DNA from: Physella acuta
Lineage: Eukaryota; Mollusca; Gastropoda; Physidae
Direction of reading: 5' to 3'
Assembly: GCF_028476545.1 (NCBI RefSeq)
Contig: NW_026731638.1
Coordinates: forward strand, 737,001 to 801,000
DNA length: 64,000 nt
The stretch's first letter is position 1. Each line of letters opens with the position of its first letter. The notes below the pieces were generated by a model that was not told the origin of the DNA, did no database searches, and worked only from the letters and a program-made list of their open reading frames with translations. A program made the translations under genes and the position numbers. Positions 45,128 through 64,000 of the stretch are shown here, piece after piece.

Positions 45128-48100
45128 TTATTTACAAAGGTGAAAGTCACAACAAGGAACTGACTCAGGTATCTCACCTTTTCCCCGCCAGTCACGGAGC
45201 CAATCACATAATCCGTTATTTGTAAACTCCTTCACGTTGAACAGCCGGGTGTTGTTTTCAATGATTTCAACGACAAACTCAGACGGGATTTCGACACTCA
45301 TCACATTCCTGTCATAGTTCTCGTCCAGCTCGGTGCGGTTTGTTTTCATTTGGGTAAATTCAAACTTTAGATGGAAGGAAAATTGCAGAAGTTATAGGTT
45401 TATAAAGATAGAGTAAAATATATTCTGTATTCTAATACAAGATTATTATTACAAGATTATTAGTGTAAAAGGGGTCTCGTATAGACGTTGTTTTTGTAGT
45501 AATGTAACAAGGGCTATGTTCAGGTTTATTTTGTAGACAATAATGAGGATTAAATGACAAGAATATGGCGAATATTAGGATCACACAAAGAATAAGTTGA
45601 AAGGTTGAAAGGTACCGAGATAGCGACATTTGAAGTAATTTAAACACTGTAACGTTTGTTGGTAGTGATAAGAGCAAACCGTAAAAATAAACGGCATAAT
45701 GGTAGTAGATTGTAGTAAAAAATCTATGAGACTATTGAACAAAAACACGATCGATAAATGTATGATACCATAAACCTACACATGCATATTACACCTACAC
45801 CTATACCCACACTTACGTCTGCACGTACACGTACACGTACATGTACACGTACACGTACACGTACACGTACACGTACACGTACACGTACACGTACACGTAC
45901 ACGTACACGTACACGTACACGTACACGTACACGTACACGTACACGTACACGTACACGTACACGTACACGTACACGTACACGTACACGTACACGTACACGT
46001 ACACGTACACGTACACGTACACGTACACGTACACCTACACCTACACCTACACCTACACCTACACCTACACCTACACCTACACCTACACCTACACCTACAC
46101 CTACACCTACACCTACACCTACACCTACACCTACACCTACACCTACACCTACACCTACACCTACACCTACACCTACACCTACACCTACACCTACACCTAC
46201 ACCTACACGAACACGTACACGTACACCTACACCTACACCTACACCTCCACCTCCACCTCCACCTCCACCTCCACCTACACCTCCACCTACACCTACACCT
46301 ACACCTACACCTACACCTACACCTACACCTACACCTACACCTACACCTACACCTACACCTACACCTACACCTACACCTACACCTACACCTACACCTACAC
46401 CTACACCTACACCTACACCTACACCTACACCTACACCTACACCTACACCTACACCTACACCTACACCTACACCTACACCTACACCTACACCTACACCTAC
46501 ACTTACACCTACACCTACACCTACACCTACATCAACACCTACACCTACATCTACATCTACACCTACACCTACACCTACACCATCACATTACCAGGACACA
46601 TTACACCTGCAAATTACACATTACATATTACACCTACACATAACACCTACACTTACACTCACACCAACATCTACACATACACGGATATCGACACCTACGC
46701 CTATACATTACACCTTAACCTTTACCTTCAACTTCTTGATAATCTTGCCATAGTCGATCCTTTTACCATTGACCTCGATAACTGTGACATTAAAACAGGC
46801 TCCCAAGACGTCGAGCACAAATGTGTATCCCAGGTCTGGCTCTATTGTTGTAGTACCAGTGATGCCTGTGGAGCAAACACAGTAGAAAAGAACAGTTGGT
46901 TAAAGGGGATCACGGGAACCAACACGGTTCTGGTTAGTTGGGAACTTCAAGGCTAAAAGAGATCAGGGAACACACACAGAGCTGGTTAGTTGGGGACTTC
47001 AAGGCTAAAACGGATCAGGGAACAAACGTGGTACTTGTTAGTTGGGAACTTCAAGGCTAAAAAGGGATCAGGGAACACACACAGAGCTGGTTAGTTGGTG
47101 ACTTCATATCTAATGGGGATCAGGGAATAAACGTGATGAACGCAGGGTTAACGATTTGAGGAGTTGATACGAGGGGATGATCGGGTGGTAATTGGTTAGT
47201 TAGAAATGCCATGCTCCACTTAACTCATAAACTTGACACCTAGACTTTGCCTCCATAAACTTTCTCCAATACTCTTATATAGCACTAATGGGGATGGAAA
47301 CTTGGGTTAAAGACACAATTTTTAATCAATTTTTACAGACTTAAACTTTCTAAAATATTATAGAATCTCGTAGAAATAAGAATTGCACACCTAGTGAACA
47401 GAAACGTTCGGAATACTAGTACTTTATTAAATCATACGCTGTTTTTTGACAAATCGGAAATAGCGTAAAGTACTATTTGCGAGCACAGAAAATAACTCAA
47501 AATTTGACGAAAGGAAGAAAATTAGATCTTTTACATATATTTCGTTTATTTTTCTGAAACAGTAATCAAGGTTTAGGCTTTTGAAAAACCAAAAGTAGAA
47601 ACGTTCCATTTCCGGCTACCGGAAGTCGTTAAAAAGTTGATACCGAACTACACATTCGATATAATCTTGCACATATGAAATGTCATCAAATGGACTGTAA
47701 TAGTACTCAAGTTACTTTGTTCACAATCGGACACATAAACACACACAAACATATACGGACAAATTTGCAAAACTAAGTTTTTCCGACTCAGAGTGGTGTA
47801 AAACGTCGAGATTTGTGAAAATATCGATTTCATCTTTTTGCACGAGTACAATACTTCCTCTATGCTTCATATTTCGAGAAAGTAAAAATAAAATTAGCCC
47901 CTTCATCTATAATGTAAACCTTCACACCTGTAAAGTTAGTCTCTATAACTATAGCCTACACGCCCATAACACATATAAAGTTAGACCCTACAACTATAAT
48001 CTGCGGATATTAGTTGACTTCCAGCTACTCATGTTATTAGAACACAATGTCCCCACGTTTTGCTCGATGACTTACCACTAATAATGTCATCACATGGCAA

Positions 48101-48504
48101 GTTCCCCACTGTTTCGTTAGCCGGGCACGTATTGAAGATGTTGGTGAATTCCATCTCGCCCAAACTCAGCCTCTGTCCGGTGCACTTGACGTCATGAGGG
48201 AAACGGCCCAGAGCGTTCAAACCGTGTCTGCTGTTCCGCTCGTTGATGTTTGACTCGTTCTCAATGGAGCACGTCGCATAGAGGGAATCGTTACTACAGC
48301 GGTAATGATCCTGGCATTGAGCTCCAAACCTCAACACATCGCAGCCTGGATATAACGATGCTATATATTGAGGCTGTTATATATTAATATAATATTTTAT
48401 GTTAAAAATATATTTTTTTAAGATTGATTTAAATTTCTCTTACCTAGCAGAGGGCAGGTAACGATTAACAAGATAGGTAGTTTCCATGGCCATGTGACAT
48501 CCAT
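45128..48504 (-). CDS. B2: predicted secreted paralogue (4 exons, about 235 aa)
   Basis: Exons in transcript order: 48444-48504, 48076-48345, 46726-46865, then 45178-45364 with read-through to a stop at 45128-45130. Signal peptide [15 protein letters not shown]. The Cys-rich exon (22-110) has [10 protein letters not shown] and one codon more than B1 (CDDIIS). The ectodomain (112-219) has [11 protein letters not shown] and NNT. Read-through ends [16 protein letters not shown]. Poly(A) signals overlap and follow the stop. It is almost identical to B3 and slightly more diverged from B1. As in B1, the phase-1 donor could alternatively join A2 exon 5. Function unknown. Confidence 0.62.
45789..46583. 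repeat. Hexanucleotide array, CACGTA then CACCTA, B2 intron 3
   Basis: About 35 CACGTA units, then about 90 CACCTA units with a CACCTC patch near 46245-46275. It is the longest of the three arrays and fully open in two frames by composition only. Confidence 0.95.
46890..47130. repeat. Minisatellite in B2 intron 2
   Basis: Four units of the gttagttgggaacttcaagg type, longer than in B1. Confidence 0.7.
47265..47884 (-). mobile_element. Dispersed repeat R1, copy f, B2 intron 2
   Basis: Counterpart of copy d. Confidence 0.55.
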
Positions 48505-48719
48505 TTCAATGTTTCTAAATTCTGATCTCTATATCAAAAATATCGTTTACTAAAATTAATGATTTCTCTTCTTAATTGATTATCATGGTTATTGTAATTT
48601 AGACACGTGAGTGTTCTTATATTAAATTTTATTTAATTAAGTAAATGTAGCTTGTTACCATACATATCAAGTAGGATTGAACCGTTTACATTTTTAAAAA
48701 ATGTGTTAAACATCCACCC

Positions 48720-48902
48720 TTACACATGCACAACCACACCAGTTATGTGCTGTATAATCTTACTCAGTCTATGTACATCAGGTATTGTCTTGATAGCATC
48801 AGTGCCTTCCAGCTCAGCGGCTCTTTTAACTGGGTATGTTTTTAATGTTCTCTGACCTGCATATGTTAAAACCTTATCAAAACACAAAACTGCTAAATAC
48901 AT
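48720..48902 (-). other. Conserved 60-codon open frame upstream of B2, unknown
   Basis: Same frame as 34765-34947 with changes such as TYAGQRTLKTYP. Confidence 0.25.
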
Positions 48903-49322
48903 TTTTTAGCAAGAAATGTACTGATAGAAATAAAAGTATATTTTAATAGTAATCTATTGTTTTAGGTATACAAATTGGCCAGAGTTAGTAATGTGAAAAG
49001 AAAGTTAACTAATTAAAATGGTAAACACACAAGTATAGTGTAATATATTGTATCAAATATAATAGAAAGCAATGTCTAAGTATAGCATTATAGGCCAGAA
49101 ATAAACATTAAACATCAGTGTTTGAGAGCAAGATATTCTATATAAACAGCACCCATCTGTTTTTTTTATGTAGCTTCACTGAAATTATTATTATAATATA
49201 CAAAAAAAAAACAACTTTAAAACAAGGGTTGCTAAGTTAACAAGCATTGTTGCATCTGATGAAAACATAACTAGATCTAATCTTTATTTAATACTTAAAG
49301 TTTAAATAAACGTGTTTAAAAT

Positions 49323-50020
49323 AAACCGGGAGTGATCTCCCCTAAACTTTCTCAAATATTCTTATATAAAACAACAGGGGATGGGAACTCGGGCTATAGA
49401 CATGATTTTTAATCAATTTTAAATACTTAAAGTTTTAAAAATAGAATAAAATATATAGACAAAAGAAGTGCACACCAAGTGAACGTAAAATAAAAACGTG
49501 CATAATAGTACGCAATATTATTAGTACTTTAAAAATTTACATTAATTTTTTGAGAAATCGGAAGTAGCGTAAATTACTACTTCCAGTAAACGGAAATTAT
49601 TCAAAATTTAACAGAAGGTAGAACATTAGATCGTTTACTTACATGTGAAATTTCATTTATCTATCTGAAATAGTACTCAAGTTATAGGCTTTTGAAAAAT
49701 TCAAAGAAGGAAAAGTACCACTTCCGGTTATCGGAAATCGCTCAAAAGTTGATACGGATCTACGATTTTGATATAATACTTATATATGAAATTTCATCAA
49801 CCTAGCTGTAACGGTACTCAAGTAATCGTGTTTACACACAGACAGACAGACACACAGACACACACACACGCACACACACACACACAGACATACGGACAAG
49901 ATTGCAAAATTATGTTTTTCCGTATCAGTGAGGTGTAAAACGTCGAGATTTGTAAAAATCTCGATTTTTTTTTGCACGATTACAAGACTTTCTCTATACT
50001 TCGTATATACGAGAAAGTAA
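49323..50020 (-). mobile_element. Dispersed repeat R1, copy g
   Basis: Full-length reverse copy, from aaaccgggagtgatctcccc to tacgagaaagtaa. The matching B1 flank (about 35360) lacks it; the B3 flank begins the same copy at the window edge. Confidence 0.65.
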
Positions 50021-50282
50021 AAATGTACTAGTTCTAGATCTATCTTCGGCCGATGTTACGTGCCTGAAACGATAGATTACCTTTTAAATATATTGACCAG
50101 TTGTAATTTGAAGTAAAATTATTTTTTTTCCTTGTACCCAGCCCCCCCAAAGAAATGAAACTTTAAGACCACTGCTAAGGCATATGGTGTAAACAATTGC
50201 TTTTAGATGTTATGAAGGACGACTCGTCCAAATTCAATGCGCAACGGTGTAACACATAAAAAGGAGCGCAACAAAATGTATA

Positions 50283-50394
50283 TGTGTCGAGTGTGTGTAT
50301 GTGTGTTTGGGTGTGTGTTGTGTTTGTGTCTGTGTGTGTGTTTGTGTGTTTGTTTGTGTGTGTCTTTGTGTTTGTGTGTCTGTGTGTGTCTGTA

Positions 50395-50462
<68 letters not shown>
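50283..50462. repeat. (TG)n then (TA)n tract upstream of B2
   Basis: Counterpart of 35630-35904 with a shorter TA part. Confidence 0.95.
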
Positions 50463-50463
<1 letters not shown>

Positions 50464-50811
50464 GTTTGTGTGATAAGGTGTATGTGCTTGTGTATGTTGT
50501 GTGTCTGTACATAGAAACAAGATAACTTGAGTACCGTTCTTGTTAGGTTTATGAATCTTCACTAACACTCCACATAACCAAACTTTTCACTCCAGGCAAA
50601 CAAAGGCTTCAAGAAACATATGCAAACTCTTCACGTTATCAAACTTTACACATTAATAAACTATTTGCAATACCAAACTCTTCACCATCCCCTTCACTGC
50701 ATTCAAAACCTATTGCCCCTCCTCTACAACAATCCGTCCAAACCCATGAACAGCGAGATCCCTCCCATATAACCCAAACCCTTGACGTAGTAGATTTGAC
50801 ATGTATAGCAC

Positions 50812-51476
<665 letters not shown>

Positions 51477-52360
51477 TAATATTTATAATATTGTAATTTA
51501 ATATGACAAATACTATATAATGGTTACTTGTTTTTACTTGCTCGTAGAAGAACTATAGAGAAAGTATTGTTATCGAGCAAAACTAAACCCAAAAAACAAC
51601 ATCATTTGACAAACATCTGACAAAACAGAGAAAAAATTCCTAACTATAAAATACATTTATGAAGAAAAGAAAAACAATTGATATATAAATATTTTACAAT
51701 TTAATACCAATTGAAGGTTAATGTTATAACACGTTTCATATAAAATAATGTGTCTAAAAATAGTATTGATATTATTATAATACTGTATTATTTTATTATA
51801 ATGCTTTGTTTTTAAAAAGCAATCTCAACAATGTTAAAATCTATTTCTTTCTTAGCCGATGTCCTTTAGCACTTGTGATTTTTTTACCTGTGTTTTCCTT
51901 TTCTCTTTAAAGATACGTGTTCACAGTTTTATTCTAATATTTCATTTAGCTAAATTACATTTTTTTAATTATAAATATTTTCGCCCGAAAACTCGAGTAC
52001 CTAGATATCTTATACATGAGGCAGGACGAGAAAGATGACATTTTTTTCCATGTGATAGGATGTTTTTTTTTAATCACATTAAAAAATAGAATGGAGGGAA
52101 AAAAATAGATAAAATAGCTGAAAATAAACATGTGAATTTTACAGAAGCGGGAAAAAGAGTAGCCTATACTTTTTTTTGGTGATATTCTAAGATACCTATT
52201 AAAATCATTCAAGTGCAATACAAAGAAATTGGAAATGGGAAATTCGTTCAAATTTAGAAAAGTTTTAAAAAAAGTGATGTTTGTAAAGCTGATACAACGT
52301 TGACATAGCGATAAAAACCACATGGGCTGGTCGATGTGCTAGCGGTGCTGCAGAACGTGG

Positions 52361-59767
<7,407 letters not shown>

Positions 59768-59929
59768 GTCAATGTCTGGCCTAATTCTCTGGCCTAATTT
59801 AAATTGCTTTTCAGCGGCTTATATTCAATACAAAATTATGATAAAGGTTTGTAATCGGTGGTTTCCAAACGGCCTTAATGTTTTTAAATGGAATTATAAT
59901 ATTTAATCATTTTAAAATGGGAGCCGGAA

Positions 59930-60095
59930 AGACACTTGCACGAATGCCGTTTGCCGAAGGCGGATTGCCCGAATGGAAACTTGCCCGAATGGGACAAACG
60001 CCCGAATGGACTTTTGCCCGAATGGGACAAACGCCCGAATGGACACTTGCCAGAATGCGACAAAAGGCATGAATGGAAGGATGGAAGGTTGGATG
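59930..60095. repeat. cccgaatgga tandem repeat between A3 and B3
   Basis: Same array as 31300-31470, nearly identical. Confidence 0.75.
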
Positions 60096-60189
60096 GATAG
60101 GGGATATGTTTATATTCCTAAACGAAACACGTTGTACGTACCAATATTTTTATAAAACATACTAATATTTTACTTATTTATTTTCAAAT

Positions 60190-63161
60190 TTATTTACAAA
60201 GGTGAAGGTCACAACAAGGAACTGACTCAGGTATCTCACCTTTTCCCCGCCAGTCACGGAGCCAATCACATAATCCGTTATTTGTAAACTCCTTCACGTT
60301 GAACAGCCGGGTGTTGTTTTCGATGATTTCAACGACAAACTCAGACGGGATTTCGACACTCATCACATTCCTGTCATAGTTCTCGTCTAGCTCGGTGCGG
60401 TTGGTTTTCATTTGGGTAAACTCAAACTTTAGACGGAAGGAAATTGCAGAAGTTATAGGTTTATAAAGATAGAGTAAAATATATTCAATATTATGTTTAT
60501 TATACAAGCTTATTAGTGTAAAAGGGGTCTCGTATAGAAGTTGTTTTTGTAGTAATGTAACAAGGGCTATGTTCAGGTTTATTTTGAAGACAATAATGAG
60601 GTGTAAATGACAAGAATATGGCGAATATTAGGATCACACAAAGAATAAGTTGAAAGGTTGAAAGGTACCGAGATAGCGACCTTTGAAGTAATTTAAACAC
60701 TGTAACGTTTGTTGGTAGTGATAAGAGCAAACCGTAAAAATAAACGGCATAATGGTAGTAGATTGTAGTAAAAAATCTATGAGAATATTGAACAAAAATA
60801 CGATCGATAAATGTATAATACCATAAACCTACACATACATATTACACCTACACCTATACCCACACTTACGTCTGCACGTACACGTACACGTACACGTACA
60901 CGTACACCTACACGTACACGTACACGTACACGTACACGTACACGTACACCTACACCTACACCTACACCTACACCTACACCTACACCTACACCTACACCTA
61001 CACCTACACCTACACCTACACCTACACCTACACCTACACCTACACCTACACCTACACCTACACCTACACCTACACCTACACCTACACCTACACCTACACC
61101 TACACCTACACCTACACCTACACCTACACCTACACCTACACCTACACCTACAACTACACCTACACCTACACCTACACCTACACCTACATCAACACCTACA
61201 CCTACATCAACACCTACACCTACACCTACACCTACACCTGCACATTACCACGACACATTACACCTGCAAATTACACATTACATATTACACCTACACATAA
61301 CACCTACACTTACACTCACACCAACATCTACACATACACGGATATCGACACCTACGTCTATACATTACACCTTAACCTTTACCTTCAACTTCTTGATAAT
61401 CTTGCCATAGTCGATCCTTTTACCATTGACCTCGATAACTGTGACATTAAAACAGGCTCCCAAGACGTCGAGCACAAATGTGTATCCCAGGTCTGGCTCT
61501 ATTGTTGTAGTACCAGTGATGCCTGTGGAGCAAACACAGTAGAAAAGAACAGTTGGTTAAAGGGGATCACGGGAACCAACACGGTTCTGGTTAGTTGGGA
61601 ACTTCAAGGCTAAAAGAGATCAGGGAACACACACAGAGCTGGTTAGTTGGGGACTTCAAGGCTAAAACGGATCAGGGAACAAACGTGGTACTTGTTAGTT
61701 GGGAACTTCAAGGCTAAAAAGGGATCAGGGAACACACACAGAGCTGGTTAGTTGGTGACTTCATATCTAATGGGGATCAGGGAATAAACGTGATGAACGC
61801 AGGGTTAACGATTTGAGGAGTGGATACGAGGGGATGATCGGGTGGTAATTGGTTAGTTAGAAATGCCATGCTCCACTTAACTCATAAACTTGACACCTAG
61901 ACTTTGCCTCCATAAACTTTCTCCAATACTCTTATATAGCACTAATGGGGATGGAAACTTGGGTTAAAGACACAATTTTTAATCAATTTTTACAGACTTA
62001 AACTTTCTAAAATATTATAGAATCTCGTAGAAAAAAGAATTGCACACCTAGTGAACAGAAACGTTCGGAATACTAGTACTTTATTAAATCATACGCTGTT
62101 TTTTGACAAATCGGAAATAGCGTAAAGTACTATTTGCGAGCACAGAAAATAACTCAAAATTTGACGAAAGGAAGAAAATTAGATCTTTTACATATATTTC
62201 GTTTATTTTTCTGAAACAGTAATCAAGGTTTAGGCTTTTGAAAAACCAAAAGTAGAAACGTTCCATTTCCGGCTACCGGAAGTCGTTAAAAAGTTGATAC
62301 CGAACTACACATTCGATATAATCTTGCACATATGAAATGTCATCAAATGGACTGTAATAGTACTCAAGTTACTTTGTTCACAATCGGACACATAAACACA
62401 CACAAACATATACGGACAAATTTGCAAAACTAAGTTTTTCCGACTCAGAGTGGTGTAAAACGTCGAGATTTGTGAAAATATCGATTTCATCTTTTTGCAC
62501 GAGTACAATACTTCCTCTATGCTTCATATTTCGAGAAAGTAAAAATAAAATTAGCCCCTTCATCTATAATGTAAACCTTCACACCTGTAAAGTTAGTCTC
62601 TATAACTATAGCCTACACGCCCATAACACATATAAAGTTAGACCCTACAACTATAATCTGCGGATATTAGTTGACTTCCAGCTACTCATGTTATTAGAAC
62701 ACAATGTCCCCACGTTTTGCTCGATGACTTACCACTAATAATGTCATCACATGGCAAGTTCCCCACTGTTTCGTTAGCCGGGCACGTATTGAAGATGTTG
62801 GTGAATTCCATCTCGCCCAAACTCAGCCTCTGTCCGGTGCACTTGACGTCATGAGGGAAACGGCCCAGAGCGTTCAAACCGTGTCTGCTGTTCCGCTCGT
62901 TGATGTTTGACTCGTTCTCAATGGAGCACGTCGCATAGAGGGAATCGTTACTACAGCGGTAATGATCCTGGCATTGAGCTCGAAACCTCAACACATCGCA
63001 GCCTGGATATAACGAAGCTATATATTGAGGCTGTTATATATTAATATAATATTTTATGTTAAAAATATATTTTTTTAAGATTGATTTAAATTTCTCTTAC
63101 CTAGCAGAGGGCAGGTAACGATTAACAAGATAGGTAGTTTCCATGGCCAGGTGACATCCAT
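60190..63161 (-). CDS. B3: predicted secreted paralogue (4 exons, about 235 aa)
   Basis: Exons in transcript order: 63101-63161, 62733-63002, 61383-61522, then 60240-60426 with read-through to a stop at 60190-60192. Signal peptide [15 protein letters not shown]. The Cys-rich exon reads [10 protein letters not shown] and is otherwise almost the same as B2. The ectodomain has EPDLGYTF-type wording, NVT and NNT. The read-through tail is [16 protein letters not shown], with AATAAA at 60189-60194 and 60177-60182. Near-identity to B2 over introns as well as exons indicates a recent duplication or conversion. The phase-1 donor could alternatively join A3 exon 5. Function unknown. Confidence 0.62.
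60845..61239. repeat. Hexanucleotide array, CACGTA then CACCTA, B3 intron 3
   Basis: About 12 CACGTA units (one CACCTA among them), then about 45 CACCTA units; half the length of the B2 array. Confidence 0.95.
61547..61787. repeat. Minisatellite in B3 intron 2
   Basis: Same four-unit array as 46890-47130. Confidence 0.7.
61913..62541 (-). mobile_element. Dispersed repeat R1, copy h, B3 intron 2
   Basis: Counterpart of copies d and f. Confidence 0.55.
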
Positions 63162-64000
63162 TTCAATGTTTCTAAATTCTGATCTCTATATCAAAAATAT
63201 CGTTTACTAAAATTAATGATTTCTCTTCTTAATTGATTATCATGGTTATTGTAATTTAGACACGTGAGTGTTCTTATATTAAATTTTATTTAATTAAGTA
63301 AATGTAGCTTGTTACCATACATATCAAGTAGGATTGAACCGTTTACATTTTTAAAAAATGTGTTAAACATCCACCCTTACACATGCACAACCACACCAGT
63401 TATGTGCTGTATAATCTTACTCAGTCTATGTACATCAGGTATTGTCTTGATAGCATCAGTGCCTTCCAGCTCAGCGGCTCTTTTAACTGGGTATGTTTTT
63501 AATGTTCTCTGACCTGCATATGTTAAAACCTTATCAAAACACAAAACTGCTAAATACATTTTTTAGCAAGAAATGTACTGATAGAAATAAAAGTATATTT
63601 TAATAGTAATCTATTGTTTTAGGTATACAAATTGGCCAGAGCTAGTAATGTGAAAAGAACGTTAACTAATTAAAATGGTAAACACACAAGTATAGTGTAA
63701 TATATTGTATCAAATATAATAGAAAGCAATGTCTAAGTATAGCATTATAGGCCAGAAATAAACATTAAACATCAGTGTTTGAGAGCAAGATATTCTATAT
63801 AAACAGCACCCATCTGTTTTGTTATATAGCTTCACTGAAATTATTTTATAATATACAAAAAAAACAACTTTAAAACAAGGGTTGCTAAGTTAACAAGCAT
63901 TGTTGCATCTGATGAAAACATAACTAGATCTAATCTTTATTTAATACTTAAAGTTTAAATAAACGTGTTTAAAATAAACCGGGAGTGATCTCCCCTAAAC
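63162..64000. other. Upstream flank of B3 to the window edge
   Basis: Matches 48505-49350 almost base for base, including the conserved 60-codon frame. The last 26 bases (63975-64000) begin another reverse R1 copy equivalent to 49323, cut by the window end. Confidence 0.7.
63377..63559 (-). other. Conserved 60-codon open frame upstream of B3, unknown
   Basis: Same translated frame as 48720-48902. Confidence 0.25.

Overview
The window looks like animal nuclear DNA, most likely from a gastropod mollusc. It is AT-rich, intron-rich and full of (TA)n tracts, minisatellites, tRNA-derived SINEs and small DNA transposons. No bacterial gene, operon, CRISPR array or rRNA is visible. The organism is an inference from repeat style and gene architecture, not from a database match. 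The host genes all lie on the minus strand and form one tandem array of a two-type family that I cannot name. Type A genes (A0 6024-12541, A1 19362-31132, A2 37263-44554, A3 52361-59767; the signal-peptide exon of a further copy, A(-1), at 393-453) each have seven coding exons: signal peptide, Cys-rich exon, two exons of a glycosylated ectodomain carrying PDLxYxF, a short CxxSGKC or CxESGKC exon, a transmembrane exon, and a basic, Gln-rich cytoplasmic tail ending AAPAG. All splice phases agree and each gives about 297-303 residues. Type B sets (B1 31560-34548, B2 45128-48504, B3 60190-63161) sit just upstream of A1, A2 and A3. They contain only the first four exon types, then an in-frame stop and overlapping AATAAA signals, so they predict a secreted protein of about 234 residues. 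Splicing of B exon 4 onto the membrane exons of the A gene below is also phase-compatible. Layout: A(-1) signal exon and upstream flank (1-6023); A0 (6024-12541); intergenic DNA with a 42-bp minisatellite and a MULE-like element (12542-19361); A1/B1 (19362-34548), its intron 2 swollen by a solo LTR, two hAT-like elements and a Helitron-like element; A2/B2 (37263-48504); A3/B3 (52361-63161), with a prohibitin processed pseudogene in A3 intron 2; then the start of the next repeat unit. The paralogous units serve as empty sites for one another, so insertion boundaries and target-site duplications can be read directly. Different exons group the A genes differently, which points to gene conversion or unequal exchange. 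As a working idea, this is a diversifying receptor cluster pairing secreted and membrane-anchored proteins. Its architecture recalls the polymorphic single-pass transmembrane clusters (GRC, PTC1, PTC2) linked to schistosome resistance in Biomphalaria snails, but membership of those families is untested here.
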